A DNA stretch of 64,000 nt from Alistipes dispar (GCF_006542685.1 NZ_AP019736.1:1708001-1772000); one strand, 5' to 3'; numbered from the stretch's first letter, positions 33,622 to 43,015 are shown. Numbers and translations are program-made. The notes: a model not told the origin generated them from the sequence alone.

Positions 33622-34530
33622 TTAATATAAGTATATCTTGTTAGACTTCATGTTCACGAACTTGTTGAGGGCCGCGAAGGTGAAGACCCCCGATATGAGT
33701 ACGCCCCCTGCAACCATCGCGCCGAGAATGAGGGCGATCTTGCCCGCTTCGGCGATGGTCAGCAGTTCGGGCACGGCTTCGTTGAGCCCATAGACCGCCA
33801 CGCCGAACAGCACCGAGGCGATGGCTCCGGAGAGGATGCCCTGCGTGACGCTGCTCCCGAGGAACGGGCGCATGATGAACCACTTGGTCGCGCCGACGAG
33901 TTTCATCGTGTTGATCAGGTAGCGTTTCGAATAGATCGCCAGCCGGATCGTGTTGCTGACCAGAATGAGCGAGATCAGCAACAGCGCGCCTCCGAAGAGC
34001 AGCAGCACCAGCCGGATTTTTCCCACCGTGGCGTGCAGCCGTTCGGCCATGAGCGCCGGGTACGACACGCGGTCCACCCCCTCGATGCGCTCCGCGGCGG
34101 CGATGAACTCCGCGAGCAGCTCCTTGTCGGCCGACGCCGGGGTCAGCGTGAGTTCGAACGAATCGAGCAGCGGGTTCTCTTCGAGAATCTCCTCGAAGGC
34201 GCTGTCGAACATCTTGCGGAACTCCTTGTCCTCGAGTTTCGCCTCTTTGGGAACGTAGGCGATCGTGGCCACGAGGTCTTCGGCCGCGAGGCGTTTTTCG
34301 ATCGCGTCGCGCCGCTCGGGCGTCGTCTCCCGCTTCAGCTCCACGGTGACGGCGATGCTCTCCTGCAACGTGTCGGCCACCTTCAGCGCCGCGACCATCA
34401 GATACCCCACCGAACCCAGCAGGAACAGTACGAGCGCGATGCTGACCGTCGATACGATATAGGAGTTGCGGACCTTCCGTCTGAGTCGTTTGTCGTCTTT
34501 CATCTTCGATTCGTGCCTCTTTTGTTTCAT
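33622..34530 (-). CDS. ftsX: cell division protein FtsX
   Basis: A 302-residue ABC-type permease subunit that with FtsE regulates peptidoglycan hydrolases at the septum. There is one membrane helix near residues 25-50, a periplasmic domain of about 125 residues, and three further helices at 180-300 (MacB/FtsX type, LLLFGGALLLISLILVSNTIR). ATG at 34530 is used; a second ATG at 34503 (MKDDKRLRR) would give 293 residues and is equally possible. FtsE is not in the window. Confidence 0.9.
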   Translation of the reverse strand: MKQKRHESKMKDDKRLRRKVRNSYIVSTVSIALVLFLLGSVGYLMVAALKVADTLQESIAVTVELKRETTPERRDAIEKRLAAEDLVATIAYVPKEAKLEDKEFRKMFDSAFEEILEENPLLDSFELTLTPASADKELLAEFIAAAERIEGVDRVSYPALMAERLHATVGKIRLVLLLFGGALLLISLILVSNTIRLAIYSKRYLINTMKLVGATKWFIMRPFLGSSVTQGILSGAIASVLFGVAVYGLNEAVPELLTIAEAGKIALILGAMVAGGVLISGVFTFAALNKFVNMKSNKIYLY

Positions 34531-34651
34531 TCGTGTTGCCGGGACCCGCCCCTTCCGGCGCTCCTGCCGTTCCCTCTTCGTGCGTGTGCGGTCCGTTCCG
34601 GATGTCCGTTCGCGGCGGGACGGCGGTCCCTTTTCCTCTGCCGGGAACGCC

Positions 34652-37156
34652 TCATGCCTCGTCGGTTCCGCTTTCCGGCCGTTTCCTGCGGCGTTTCCAG
34701 CAATACCCCGCCGTCGCGGCGGCTCCCAGCAGGATGAGCGCTGAGCAGATGCCCGTCACGCCCTCGGCCGCCGCCCAGTGCGGGGCGCGGAACCTCCATT
34801 CGACGGTATGTTCGCCGGCCGGCAGCCGCATGGCCCGCAGCACGTAGTCGGCCCGGAAGTAGGGAGCTTCCTCGCCGTCCACGTAGGCCGTCCAGCCCTT
34901 GTCGTAGTAGATTTCGGAGAAGACCGCGAGGGCCTCTTCTGGGGCCGAGTATTCGTAGCGGAGGTAGTTGGGGCGGTACTCCGCGAGGTCGATCCGGGCC
35001 GAGGCGTAGATACCCGTGGGCATCGGGCGCGCCGCGGCGGGCGTGTCGGACGACGTGACGGCCGTCGTGCGGAGGTTCACCTCGCCCAGCAGGGCGATCT
35101 CCTCCTGCGCCGAGGCGGCGCGGACGAGGCTGTCCACGAACCATGCCGCCCCGAAAGCCGTCGTGCGGCGCTGCGCTTCGGGGGCGCCCTCCTTGCCGGG
35201 GACGATCAGATAGCGGGTGTTGAGCATGTCCAGCACCCCGTCGTCCAGTTGCGAGAGGTAGCGGTCTATCAGGTCCTGATAACGTGCCAGCTTGGCTCCG
35301 TGGTATCCGCCGACGGAACGGTGGAAATAGGAGGTCGTGGCGTCGTTGAAGGGGCTGACCGTGAGGTTCAGTACGCGGTATCCCGGATCGCGGTCCTGCA
35401 GGATCGTCCTGTCGGCGTCCGTCTGCGTCACTTGCCTGCGGCGGGGCGAGGTGAAGTTGTCCGCGGAGAGGAACCGCAGGTCCACGGGAACGAGGTCCGT
35501 CAGTACGACGGCCGCCAGCAGGGCCGTGAGCGCGTATTTCCCGATCCGCCGCAGGGCGAAAAGCGCGACGGAGCCCGCCGCGAGCAGGATCATCAGAAGC
35601 GACCTCCAGGCATCGGAGCGCATCATCGCGGCGCGGTCGGCAGCCATCGCCGCGCCGGTGGCGTCGCCCCACTCGGCGTCCGTGCCGCGGGAGATGTATT
35701 CCTGCATGTCGTTCGCCTCGAAGATGCGGCGGAACTGTTCGGTCATCATCTCCGCGCTTTCGGCGCGCCCGAAGTCGAACAGCGAGCCGCCGGCCACGGC
35801 CAGCAGCAGGCAGACGCCTCCCGTGACGCCCGCCGACCAGGCCAGTGCGCGCAGCAGGTGCCGGCGCGGAACGTCTCCGCTCCAGAGCCGTGCGAGGGCC
35901 AATGCCCCGAGCGCCGGCACGGCCCACTGGACGACGACCAGCGTCATCGAGACGGTGCGGAACTTGTCGTATCCGGGCAGGATGCGGAAAGCCAGCTCCG
36001 TGAAACCCATCAGATTGCGGCCCCAGGCCAGCAGGATCATCACCGCGCAGACGGCGACGATCCACCATTTGTTGCGGCCTCCGGCGAGGGCGATGCCCAG
36101 CGCGGCCAGGAACACCGCCGCCGCGCCCAGGTAGGTCGGGCCGCCCGTATAGGGCTGCGTGCCCCAGTAGGCGGGTAGCTGCTGCGCCGCTCCGCGCAGG
36201 CCGTAGCCGTTGAGCAGGGCGGCCGTCTCCCCGTCGGCGGGGAGGGTCGTGCCCGAGTCGCGGCCCATGAAGTCGGGCACGAGCAGGTTGAGCGTCTCCG
36301 CGCGGCCGTAGCTCCACGCCGTGGCGTAGTCGAGCGCCAGTCCGTCGCCGGAGCTTTCGCTCCCGGAGGCCAGCTCCGAGCCGCCGCGGATGGTCTCCTT
36401 CGAGTGCTGGGCCGTGTACCAGAGGGGCGCGAAGTTCGATCCCGCGGCCAGCAGGCCCGCCGCGGCGAGCGCCGCCGTGCGCAGGGTGAAGTTCCGCATC
36501 CGTCCTTCGCGGAAGGCCGCGACGGCCTCGCTCGCCCAGAATGCGGCCATCGCCACGAGGAAATAGTAGGTGATCTGCGGATGGTTGGCGCCGATTTCGA
36601 GCGATGCGGCGAGGGCCGTGACGGCCGCGCCGCACCAGACGTTGCCGCGCAGGGCGACCCATGCGCCGCCCATCATCAGGGGCGCGTAAACCAGCGCCCA
36701 CATCTTCGTCACGTGCCCGGCGCCGATGATGAGCAGGAAGTAGGTCGAAAGACCGTAGGCCAGCGCCGGAACCGTGCCCACCCAGGGGTTGACACCCGCC
36801 ATGAGCAGCATGCACCACATGGCCGTCATGGCGAAGAAGATGAATCCGGCGGGGGTGTCGATCGCCTTGACGATCTGGCCTGCGGTGCGTTTTACGAGCT
36901 GGGCCGGGTAGGCGACGTTTATCAGGTAGGCCGGCATGCCGCCGAACATGCCGCCGGTCCACTGCGGGTCTTCGCCCGTCGAGGCGCGCATGTCGGTGAT
37001 GTCCCGGGCCATGCCTTCGTATTGCAGGACGTCGTGCTGCGGCAGCACTTCGCCCCGGAACTGCGGGGCGAAATAGAGGGCGCTCACGACGAAAAACAGC
37101 GCGAGGGCCGCCGCTGCGGGAAGCAGCCTTTTGAGAAATCCTTTCGAAAAATCCAT
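34652..37156 (-). CDS. YfhO family multi-pass membrane protein
   Basis: An 834-residue protein with about twelve to fourteen membrane helices in the first 550 residues, a large extracytoplasmic C-terminal domain (about 560-800) and a last helix before a basic end (CWKRRRKRP). The N-terminal block after the first helix (QHDVLQYEGMARDI) fits the YfhO family, GT-C-like proteins implicated in glycosylation of lipoteichoic acid in Gram-positives; its job in Bacteroidota is not known. It has its own -7 box and ends 122 nt before ftsX. Confidence 0.82.
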   Translation of the reverse strand: MDFSKGFLKRLLPAAAALALFFVVSALYFAPQFRGEVLPQHDVLQYEGMARDITDMRASTGEDPQWTGGMFGGMPAYLINVAYPAQLVKRTAGQIVKAIDTPAGFIFFAMTAMWCMLLMAGVNPWVGTVPALAYGLSTYFLLIIGAGHVTKMWALVYAPLMMGGAWVALRGNVWCGAAVTALAASLEIGANHPQITYYFLVAMAAFWASEAVAAFREGRMRNFTLRTAALAAAGLLAAGSNFAPLWYTAQHSKETIRGGSELASGSESSGDGLALDYATAWSYGRAETLNLLVPDFMGRDSGTTLPADGETAALLNGYGLRGAAQQLPAYWGTQPYTGGPTYLGAAAVFLAALGIALAGGRNKWWIVAVCAVMILLAWGRNLMGFTELAFRILPGYDKFRTVSMTLVVVQWAVPALGALALARLWSGDVPRRHLLRALAWSAGVTGGVCLLLAVAGGSLFDFGRAESAEMMTEQFRRIFEANDMQEYISRGTDAEWGDATGAAMAADRAAMMRSDAWRSLLMILLAAGSVALFALRRIGKYALTALLAAVVLTDLVPVDLRFLSADNFTSPRRRQVTQTDADRTILQDRDPGYRVLNLTVSPFNDATTSYFHRSVGGYHGAKLARYQDLIDRYLSQLDDGVLDMLNTRYLIVPGKEGAPEAQRRTTAFGAAWFVDSLVRAASAQEEIALLGEVNLRTTAVTSSDTPAAARPMPTGIYASARIDLAEYRPNYLRYEYSAPEEALAVFSEIYYDKGWTAYVDGEEAPYFRADYVLRAMRLPAGEHTVEWRFRAPHWAAAEGVTGICSALILLGAAATAGYCWKRRRKRPESGTDEA

Positions 37157-37179
37157 TCCGTCGATTCTTTACCGATTGC

Positions 37180-37187
37180 CAAAGGTA
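37180..37187 (-). promoter_or_regulatory. Bacteroidota -7 element for yfhO
   Basis: Minus-strand TACCTTTG, 23 nt before the YfhO ATG at 37156, in an AT-rich divergent promoter region. Confidence 0.7.
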
Positions 37188-37231
37188 CGAAAAAATAGCG
37201 AGAGTGCGGTGTGCTCATTGCGAAAAATGAC

Positions 37232-37239
37232 TATCTTTG
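37232..37239 (+). promoter_or_regulatory. Bacteroidota -7 element for the polyprenyl synthase gene
   Basis: TATCTTTG, only 5 nt before the ATG at 37245, so the transcript is predicted to be leaderless or nearly so. Confidence 0.68.
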
Positions 37240-37244
37240 CGGAT

Positions 37245-38234
37245 ATGATTACACTCGATGACATCCGCAGGCCCGTGACGGCCGAGCTGGCTGCGTTCGA
37301 AGAGTTCGTCGAACGGCAGTTCACGGCCGAAGGGGAGTTGCTGTCCGACATGCTGCGCTATGCCCTGACGGCGCGCGGCAAGGGCATCCGTCCGCTGCTG
37401 GTGATGCTTTCGGCGGCGATGAACGCTCCGGTCAAGGGGGCGGCGGGCGGACGGCGCGCCTCGCTGGCGGCGATGCTGGTCGAAATGATCCACGTGGCCT
37501 CGCTCATCCACGACGACGTGATCGACGAGGCCGACACGCGCCGCGGCAAACCCTCGGTCAATGCCCGCTGGCAGTCGCACAAGGCGGTGATTCTGGGCGA
37601 TTACATCCTGGCTAAAAATATGAATATCGGCCTGCAGAGCGGGCAGTTCGATCTGGTGACGCACGTATGCGGCTCGATGGCCGCGCTGTGCGAGGGCGAG
37701 GTGTTGCAGGACGAATGCGCCGCCGAACGCAGCATGACCCGCCGGACCTACCTCGACATCATCTACAAGAAGACGGCGAGCCTGCTGGGCGTCTCCGCGT
37801 CGGCGGGGGCGCTGGCCGTGGGGGCCACGCGCGACAAGGTGGCGACGATGCGCCGCTTCGGCGAGGCGGTGGGCATGGCCTTCCAGATTCAGGACGACAT
37901 CCTGGACTATACCCCCTCGGCGCAGACGGGCAAACCCGTCTGCAACGACCTGCGGGAGGGGAAGATCACGCTGCCCCTGCTGACGGTGCTCGACCGCGCG
38001 TCGGAGGAGAGACGGGCCGATCTGCTGGACAGACTGGCCCGTTGTCACGAGGACGACGAAGCGGTGGAGTACCTGCGCCTTGCGGTGGAGCGGGAGGGCG
38101 GACTCTCCGCCGCGGCCGAGGTGATGCAGGGCTATGTCTCGCGGGCCGTGGGGATGCTCTCCGACTACGACGACTCCGACTACCGCTCGGCGCTGGTGAA
38201 CCTCTGCGCCTATATCGTCGAACGCGACAGATGA
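37245..38234 (+). CDS. polyprenyl diphosphate synthase (IspB-like)
   Basis: A 329-residue trans-isoprenyl diphosphate synthase that elongates FPP or GPP with IPP to make the side chain of menaquinone. The first aspartate-rich motif DDVIDEADTRRG is near residue 87 and the second, IQDDILDY, near 216; GKGIRP and the KTASLLG motif complete the active site. Small residues just before the first motif (VASLIH) suggest a long product. menA, which would use it, is elsewhere in the window at 62250-63155. Confidence 0.92.
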   Translation: MITLDDIRRPVTAELAAFEEFVERQFTAEGELLSDMLRYALTARGKGIRPLLVMLSAAMNAPVKGAAGGRRASLAAMLVEMIHVASLIHDDVIDEADTRRGKPSVNARWQSHKAVILGDYILAKNMNIGLQSGQFDLVTHVCGSMAALCEGEVLQDECAAERSMTRRTYLDIIYKKTASLLGVSASAGALAVGATRDKVATMRRFGEAVGMAFQIQDDILDYTPSAQTGKPVCNDLREGKITLPLLTVLDRASEERRADLLDRLARCHEDDEAVEYLRLAVEREGGLSAAAEVMQGYVSRAVGMLSDYDDSDYRSALVNLCAYIVERDR

Positions 38235-38282
38235 CCGCAAATCCGGACAAACGATTATTAACCTAAATAACAGATCAACTCT

Positions 38283-39560
38283 ATGGAACAAAAGAAGAAT
38301 TACACATTACCTATCATCATGATGTTCGCGCTCTTCGCGATGATCTCGTTCGTCACGGGCTTCGCCAATCCGCTGGGCGTGATCGTGAAGAACCAGTTCT
38401 CGGTGGCGAACTGGATGTCGCAGCTGGGTAATGCGGCCAATTTCATCGCCTACGCCTTCATGGGTATTCCGGCGGGTCTGATGCTCAACCGCATCGGCTA
38501 CAAGAAAACGGCGCTGGCGGCCATTGCGGTCGGTTTTATCGGCGTGGGTATCCAGTACCTCTCGGGCGTGGCCGGCAGCTTCGCGGTTTACCTCGTCGGC
38601 GCGTTCGTCTCGGGTTTCTCGATGTGTATGCTCAATACGGTGGTCAATCCGATGCTCAACACCCTCGGCGGCGGCGGCAAGCGGGGTAACCAGCTGATCC
38701 AGTTCGGCGGTTCGCTCAACTCGATCTCGGCCACCATCGTGCCGATTCTGGTCGGTTATCTGATGGGCGACGTGGCCCGCGCGACGATCAGCGACGCTTC
38801 GCCCGCGCTGTTCATCGCCATGGGTATCTTCGCCGTGGCCTTTGTCGTGCTCTCCATGGTCTCGATCCCCGAGCCGTATGCTATTGAGGAGAAGGCCGCC
38901 GAGGCGAAGAAGGACAAGCACAGCGCGCTCTCGTTCCGTCACTTCGTGCTGGGCGCCGTGGCCATCTTCATCTATGTGGGCGTCGAGGTCGGCATTCCCA
39001 ACTTCATGAATCTCTTCCTCACCTCCACGACCGACGGCGCGGGCATGGCGGCCGCGGCCGCGGGTTCGCTCGTGGGCACGTACTGGTTCCTGATGATGTG
39101 CGGCCGTCTGGTCGGCGGCATCATCGGCGGCAAGGTCTCGAGCAAGTCGCAGCTCTCCGTGGTGGCTTCGGTAGCCATTCTCTTCGTGCTGGTGGGCATC
39201 TTCTCGCCCGTCACCTCGACGGTTTCGATGCCTGTCTTCACCGGTACGGGCTTCGGACTGGTGGAGGTTCCCGTCGGTGTCATGTTCCTCACGCTCTGCG
39301 GCCTCTGCACCTCGGTCATGTGGGGCGGCATCTTCAACCTCGCCGTCGAGGGCCTCGGCAAATACACCTCGATGGGTTCGGGCTTCTTCATGGTGATGGT
39401 CTGCGGCGGCGGTATCCTTCCGCTGATCCAGGGCGGCGTGGCCGACTTCGCGGGCTACCTCTCGAGCTACTGGGTCGTGATCGTGGGTCTGGCCTACATC
39501 CTCTTCTACGCCCTCGTGGGTTCGAAGAACGTGAACAAGGATATTCCGGTGACCGACTGA
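38283..39560 (+). CDS. MFS sugar transporter, FucP/glucose-galactose type
   Basis: A 425-residue transporter with about twelve membrane helices. The early segment FVTGFANPLGVIVKNQF and the loop VVNPMLNTLGGGGKRG mark the fucose/glucose-galactose:H+ symporter group of the major facilitator superfamily. The substrate is not predictable. It follows the polyprenyl synthase by 48 nt of A-rich sequence and ends at a strong terminator. Confidence 0.85.
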   Translation: MEQKKNYTLPIIMMFALFAMISFVTGFANPLGVIVKNQFSVANWMSQLGNAANFIAYAFMGIPAGLMLNRIGYKKTALAAIAVGFIGVGIQYLSGVAGSFAVYLVGAFVSGFSMCMLNTVVNPMLNTLGGGGKRGNQLIQFGGSLNSISATIVPILVGYLMGDVARATISDASPALFIAMGIFAVAFVVLSMVSIPEPYAIEEKAAEAKKDKHSALSFRHFVLGAVAIFIYVGVEVGIPNFMNLFLTSTTDGAGMAAAAAGSLVGTYWFLMMCGRLVGGIIGGKVSSKSQLSVVASVAILFVLVGIFSPVTSTVSMPVFTGTGFGLVEVPVGVMFLTLCGLCTSVMWGGIFNLAVEGLGKYTSMGSGFFMVMVCGGGILPLIQGGVADFAGYLSSYWVVIVGLAYILFYALVGSKNVNKDIPVTD

Positions 39561-39583
39561 TCGGCCGTTTCCGGAACGCAGAA

Positions 39584-39620
39584 CGGGGGATGCCGCAGCG
39601 CGGCGTCCCCCGTCGGTTTT
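39584..39620 (+). terminator. intrinsic terminator after the MFS gene
   Basis: A 13-bp stem with one G-T wobble (39584-39596 with 39600-39612), AGC loop, then TCGGTTTT, 23 nt after the stop. Confidence 0.75.
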
Positions 39621-39763
39621 CGGGCGCGGCATTTCCGTGCGGAATCGTTTCCTGCCGTCCGGTGTTTCCTGCGCCTGTTTCCGCGCGGCGCGTTTCCGGG
39701 GGCGTTCTCTTCGGCGCAGAGCTTTCGGGTGCGGCCGCCTTGCCGCGGCCGGAGAGGATGCGA

Positions 39764-39798
39764 AAAAACGGGACATTCATTTCGAATGTCCCGTTTTC
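39764..39798 (-). terminator. intrinsic terminator of rplS
   Basis: A perfect 14-bp stem (39766-39779 with 39785-39798, arm core ACGGGACATTC) with a 5-nt loop; on the minus strand it ends in six T, 20 nt after the rplS stop. Confidence 0.85.
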
Positions 39799-39818
39799 CG
39801 TTTCCGGGCAGGTGCGGA

Positions 39819-40199
39819 TTACTTCTCCGAGCTGCTCGTCATGCGCTTCTCCTTGATACGCGCCTTCTTGCCCGTCAGATCGCGCAGGTAGTAGATGCGG
39901 GCGCGGCGGACCACACCGATCTTATTGACCTCGATCTTCTCGATATGGGGCGAGTAAAGCGGGAAGATGCGCTCGACGCCCACGCCGTTCGAAATCTTGC
40001 GGATCGTGAACATCTTGGTCTTGCCCTGACCCTTGATCTGGATAACCACGCCGCGGAAACTCTGCACGCGCTCCTTGTTACCCTCGACGATTTTGTAGGA
40101 TACGGTGATCGTGTCACCGGCCTTGAACGACGGCACGTCGGCGTCCGTCTTCGGCCACATCTGCTCGTTTACGAGCCGGATGATTGCGTCTTTGTTCAT
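39819..40199 (-). CDS. rplS: 50S ribosomal protein L19
   Basis: A 126-residue L19, located at the interface of the ribosomal subunits. The conserved blocks FKAGDTITVSYKI, RVQSFRGVVI, FTIRKISNGVGVER and RRARIYYLRDL are all there. The C-terminal extension is short and basic. The ATG at 40199 is chosen as the family start, although the frame stays open upstream to 40442. It is monocistronic, with its own full promoter about 210 nt upstream and a strong terminator. Confidence 0.96.
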   Translation of the reverse strand: MNKDAIIRLVNEQMWPKTDADVPSFKAGDTITVSYKIVEGNKERVQSFRGVVIQIKGQGKTKMFTIRKISNGVGVERIFPLYSPHIEKIEVNKIGVVRRARIYYLRDLTGKKARIKEKRMTSSSEK

Positions 40200-40410
40200 T
40201 GTTGCAACGAATTTTGAGTTTCGCACCCGACATTCCCGCTGCGCCCGGACTACCATACGGACCCCTTGTCCGTAATCCCGCGGAACCGCTCCGCCGCATC
40301 CCCGCCGGTCCGCTTTCCGTTTCCGGAAAGTCTTCCCGCGCGTCCGCCGCATCGTCCGCCGTCGCCGTAGCGCCCAATGAAAGAGGTCGATATACGCCCT
40401 GTTGGGGTTG

Positions 40411-40442
40411 CAAATATAGGAAGAATTTTCCGAATGGCGCAA
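40411..40442 (-). promoter_or_regulatory. Bacteroidota promoter of rplS
   Basis: On the minus strand TTG (40440-40442), 21 nt, then TATATTTG (40411-40418), close to the TTTG-N19-21-TAnnTTTG consensus. The predicted leader to the ATG at 40199 is about 205 nt. Confidence 0.72.
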
Positions 40443-40482
40443 CTATTGCCTCGAATTCCGCTTCGGTCGGAGGATTTATCGC

Positions 40483-40490
40483 TATCTTTA
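40483..40490 (+). promoter_or_regulatory. weak -7-like element upstream of surE
   Basis: TATCTTTA differs from TAnnTTTG at the last base; 95 nt before the surE ATG. It is the best candidate in this spacer but is not convincing. Confidence 0.3.
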
Positions 40491-40584
40491 CGGGCGATTT
40501 CCGGCCGGGATTCCGCGGAGCGGAGCGGTTTGCGCCGCTTTCGGGGCCGCGGGTCCGTTTCGCCGGAACGGAACGAAAAAGACT

Positions 40585-41355
40585 ATGGAAGAGAGACTGA
40601 TACTCGTGACCAACGACGACGGTTACGATTCGCGGGGCATGGAGGCCGCCGTCGAGGTGGCCCGCACCTTCGGGCGCGTGGTGGTCGTGGCGCCCGAGAC
40701 GACGCAGAGCGGCATGAGCCAGGCCATCACCATGTATAGTCCGCTCTACCTGCGCAGCGTCCGCGAGGAGGAGGGACTGGCGGTTTACGCCTTCTCCGGC
40801 ACGCCCGTCGATTGCGTGAAGATGGCTTTCGACTGCCTGCTGCGCGACGAACGGGTCGATCTGGTGCTCTCGGGCATCAACCACGGCTCGAACTCCGCGG
40901 TCAATGTGCTCTATTCGGGGACGATGGGCGCGGCCATCGAGGGCAGTTTCTACGGCTGTCCGGCCGTGGGACTGTCGCTCGACGACCATGCCGCCGATGC
41001 CGATTTCGAGGCGGCGGTGCTCTACGGCCGGCGGATCGTCGGCGCGGTGCTGGACCGCGGTGCAGAGCTGCCGCTGTGCCTGAACGTCAATGTCCCGAAG
41101 GGACGGCCCGGCGAGGTGCGCGGCGTGCGGCTCTGCCGGCAGAACCGCGGCTTCTGGCGCGAGGAGTTCTTCCGCCGCGAGGATCCGCGGGGCCGCCCCT
41201 ACTTTTGGCTCACGGGCGAATTCGTCAATGGCGAGCCCGGAGCGACCGACACCGACGAGTGGGCGCTGGCGCACGGCTACGTGTCGGTGGTTCCCGTGCA
41301 GGCCGATCTGACGGATTACCGGCAGTTGAAGCGGCTCGACGGGATGTTCGAATGA
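40585..41355 (+). CDS. surE: 5'/3'-nucleotidase SurE
   Basis: A 256-residue metal-dependent phosphatase of nucleoside monophosphates and short polyphosphate, linked to stationary-phase survival. The metal site TNDDGYDSRG (9-18), the SGMSQ block and the conserved GINHGSNSAVNVLYSGTM region near 95 are intact. Family length is about 250. In many Bacteroidota lpxB follows surE, but here a two-component system follows. Confidence 0.95.
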   Translation: MEERLILVTNDDGYDSRGMEAAVEVARTFGRVVVVAPETTQSGMSQAITMYSPLYLRSVREEEGLAVYAFSGTPVDCVKMAFDCLLRDERVDLVLSGINHGSNSAVNVLYSGTMGAAIEGSFYGCPAVGLSLDDHAADADFEAAVLYGRRIVGAVLDRGAELPLCLNVNVPKGRPGEVRGVRLCRQNRGFWREEFFRREDPRGRPYFWLTGEFVNGEPGATDTDEWALAHGYVSVVPVQADLTDYRQLKRLDGMFE

Positions 41356-41364
41356 TTTTTTCGC

Positions 41365-41372
41365 TATCTTTG
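41365..41372 (+). promoter_or_regulatory. Bacteroidota -7 element for the two-component genes
   Basis: TATCTTTG in a T-rich patch, 15 nt before the histidine kinase ATG and 10 nt after the surE stop. Confidence 0.68.
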
Positions 41373-41387
41373 TGAAAAACCGCGGTT

Positions 41388-42374
41388 ATGCTCATCAAGA
41401 TCCTGCTCGTCATCTCGATCATCGTCCAGACGCTGGCGACGGCCTATGCCCTGCGGCTGGTGCGTGCCACGAAGTACAACTCCGTGTGGATACTCTTCAT
41501 CGTGGGCTTCTCGCTGCTGACCATCGAGCGGCTGGTGCAGTTGCTCATGGATATGGGCGTGGAGATCGTTCCGCGCTGGTGGTTCGCCTACCTGGGCGTC
41601 ACGGTGTCGATCTGCCTGTCGATCGGGGTGATGTACGCGCACAAGCTCTTCAAGTATATCGACCGCCTGAATCACCAGCGGACGCTGCTCAACAAGCGCA
41701 TCCTGACGGCCGTGTTGCGTACCGAGGAGAAGGCCCGGTCGCGTTTCTCGAAGGAGCTGCACGACGGGCTGGGTCCGCTGCTCTCTTCGGCGAAGATGTC
41801 GCTGACGGCCCTTTCGCGCGACGAGCGCAGCGCCGAGCAGCGCGAGATCATCGACAATACGACCTATGTGATCGAGGAGGCGATCCGCTCGCTGCGCGAG
41901 ATTTCGAACAACCTTTCGCCGCACGTGCTCAACGATTTCGGACTGGCGCGGGGCGTGCGGAATTTCATCGACAAGAGTGCGGCCATGCACGACGTGAAGA
42001 TCCGCTTCACGACCAACCTCCGCACCGAACGTTACGATACGGACGTGGAGGTGATCCTCTACCGGGTGATCTGCGAGCTGATAAACAATTCGCTCAAGCA
42101 TTCGGGCTGTTCGTCGATCAACCTTTCGCTCTCGCAGAACGGGCCGGAGCTGGCGCTCGACTATTCGGACGACGGCCGCGGATTCAATCCGCAGGCGATG
42201 ATGGACTGCGGTATGGGGCTTTCGAACATCGCGTCGCGCATCAATTCGCTCGGCGGCACGTTCGACATCACCTCGTCCAAAGGCCGGGGGATGCGGACGG
42301 CGATCCGGATCAACACGCAGGAGGAGGCTCCCGGACCCGCGGAGCGGACGCGCCGGCGTAAAAAAAGAGAGTAA
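41388..42374 (+). CDS. NarL-group sensor histidine kinase (HisKA_3)
   Basis: A 328-residue kinase. Three membrane helices fill residues 1-90, with almost no extracytoplasmic domain, so the signal is probably sensed in or at the membrane. The phospho-acceptor His is in the HisKA_3 motif KELHDGLGPLLSS near 125, and the HATPase domain shows ELINNSLKHS near 225 and SDDGRGF near 260. The response regulator starts 5 nt downstream and is its obvious partner. The stimulus is unknown. Confidence 0.9.
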   Translation: MLIKILLVISIIVQTLATAYALRLVRATKYNSVWILFIVGFSLLTIERLVQLLMDMGVEIVPRWWFAYLGVTVSICLSIGVMYAHKLFKYIDRLNHQRTLLNKRILTAVLRTEEKARSRFSKELHDGLGPLLSSAKMSLTALSRDERSAEQREIIDNTTYVIEEAIRSLREISNNLSPHVLNDFGLARGVRNFIDKSAAMHDVKIRFTTNLRTERYDTDVEVILYRVICELINNSLKHSGCSSINLSLSQNGPELALDYSDDGRGFNPQAMMDCGMGLSNIASRINSLGGTFDITSSKGRGMRTAIRINTQEEAPGPAERTRRRKKRE

Positions 42375-42379
42375 TCGGG

Positions 42380-43015
42380 ATGGAGTGCAGAATCATACTC
42401 GTGGACGACCATTCGCTCTTCCGCAACGGGTTGCGGGAGCTGCTCGAACGCTGCGAAGGCTGCCGCGTCGTAGGCGAGGCGGCCAGCGGCGAGGAGTTCC
42501 TGGCGATGATGGAGGGGATGGAGGCCGACATCGTCTTCATGGATTTTTCGATGCCGGGCCTCGACGGCGCGCAGACGACCGAGCGGGCGCTGGCCCGGCG
42601 GCCGGAGCTGCGGATCATCACCCTGTCGATGTTCGGCGAGGAGAGCTACTACTCGCGGATGGTCGAGGCCGGAGCCCGGGGATTCCTGTTGAAGGATTCG
42701 GACATAGGCGACGTGCTGGAGGCCATCGGGACGGTGATGGGCGGCGGAAGCTATTTCTCGCCGCAACTGCTTTCGTCGCTGACGGGACGGATGCGCACGC
42801 GCGACGACGCGGCCGACGACCAGCTCTCCTCGCGCGAGCGCGAGATTCTGGTGGCCGTCTGCCGGGGGCTTTCCAACCAGGAGATCGCCGACGAACTCTT
42901 CATATCGAAGCGCACGGTCGATAAGCACCGTGCCAATATTCTCGAAAAGACCGGCTGCAAGAACACCGCGAGCCTGGTGGTCTATGCCATCCGCAACGGC
43001 ATCGTCGAAATCTGA
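42380..43015 (+). CDS. NarL/FixJ-type response regulator
   Basis: A 211-residue regulator. The receiver domain has the acidic pair DDHS (9-12), the phosphorylated Asp in FMDFSMPGLDG near 54, and the Lys in LLKDSD near 105. The C-terminal LuxR helix-turn-helix (about 148-205) reads LSSREREILVAVCRGLSNQ followed by EIADELFISKRTVDKH. It would bind DNA as a dimer on phosphorylation by the upstream kinase. Targets cannot be told from the sequence. Confidence 0.93.
   Translation: MECRIILVDDHSLFRNGLRELLERCEGCRVVGEAASGEEFLAMMEGMEADIVFMDFSMPGLDGAQTTERALARRPELRIITLSMFGEESYYSRMVEAGARGFLLKDSDIGDVLEAIGTVMGGGSYFSPQLLSSLTGRMRTRDDAADDQLSSREREILVAVCRGLSNQEIADELFISKRTVDKHRANILEKTGCKNTASLVVYAIRNGIVEI

Larger units (their letters stand above)
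40200..40584. other. 385-nt intergenic region: rplS leader and surE upstream region
   Basis: No gene is supported here. 40200-40405 would be the untranslated leader of rplS, G+C-rich, with one notable hairpin at 40313-40330 (CTTTCCG / CGGAAAG). 40411-40442 is the rplS promoter. 40443-40584 lies before surE and has only an imperfect -7 box. Frames open across this region are compositional. Confidence 0.6.

Noticed and set aside
34617..34634. GGGAC/GTCCC hairpin followed by TTTT on the plus strand
   Set aside because: No plus-strand gene ends here; the stem is only 5 bp and likely chance.
40200..40442. N-terminal extension of L19 in the same frame
   Set aside because: L19 has a conserved short N-terminus at the ATG at 40199, the promoter lies inside the extension, and the extra residues are Arg-rich and compositional.
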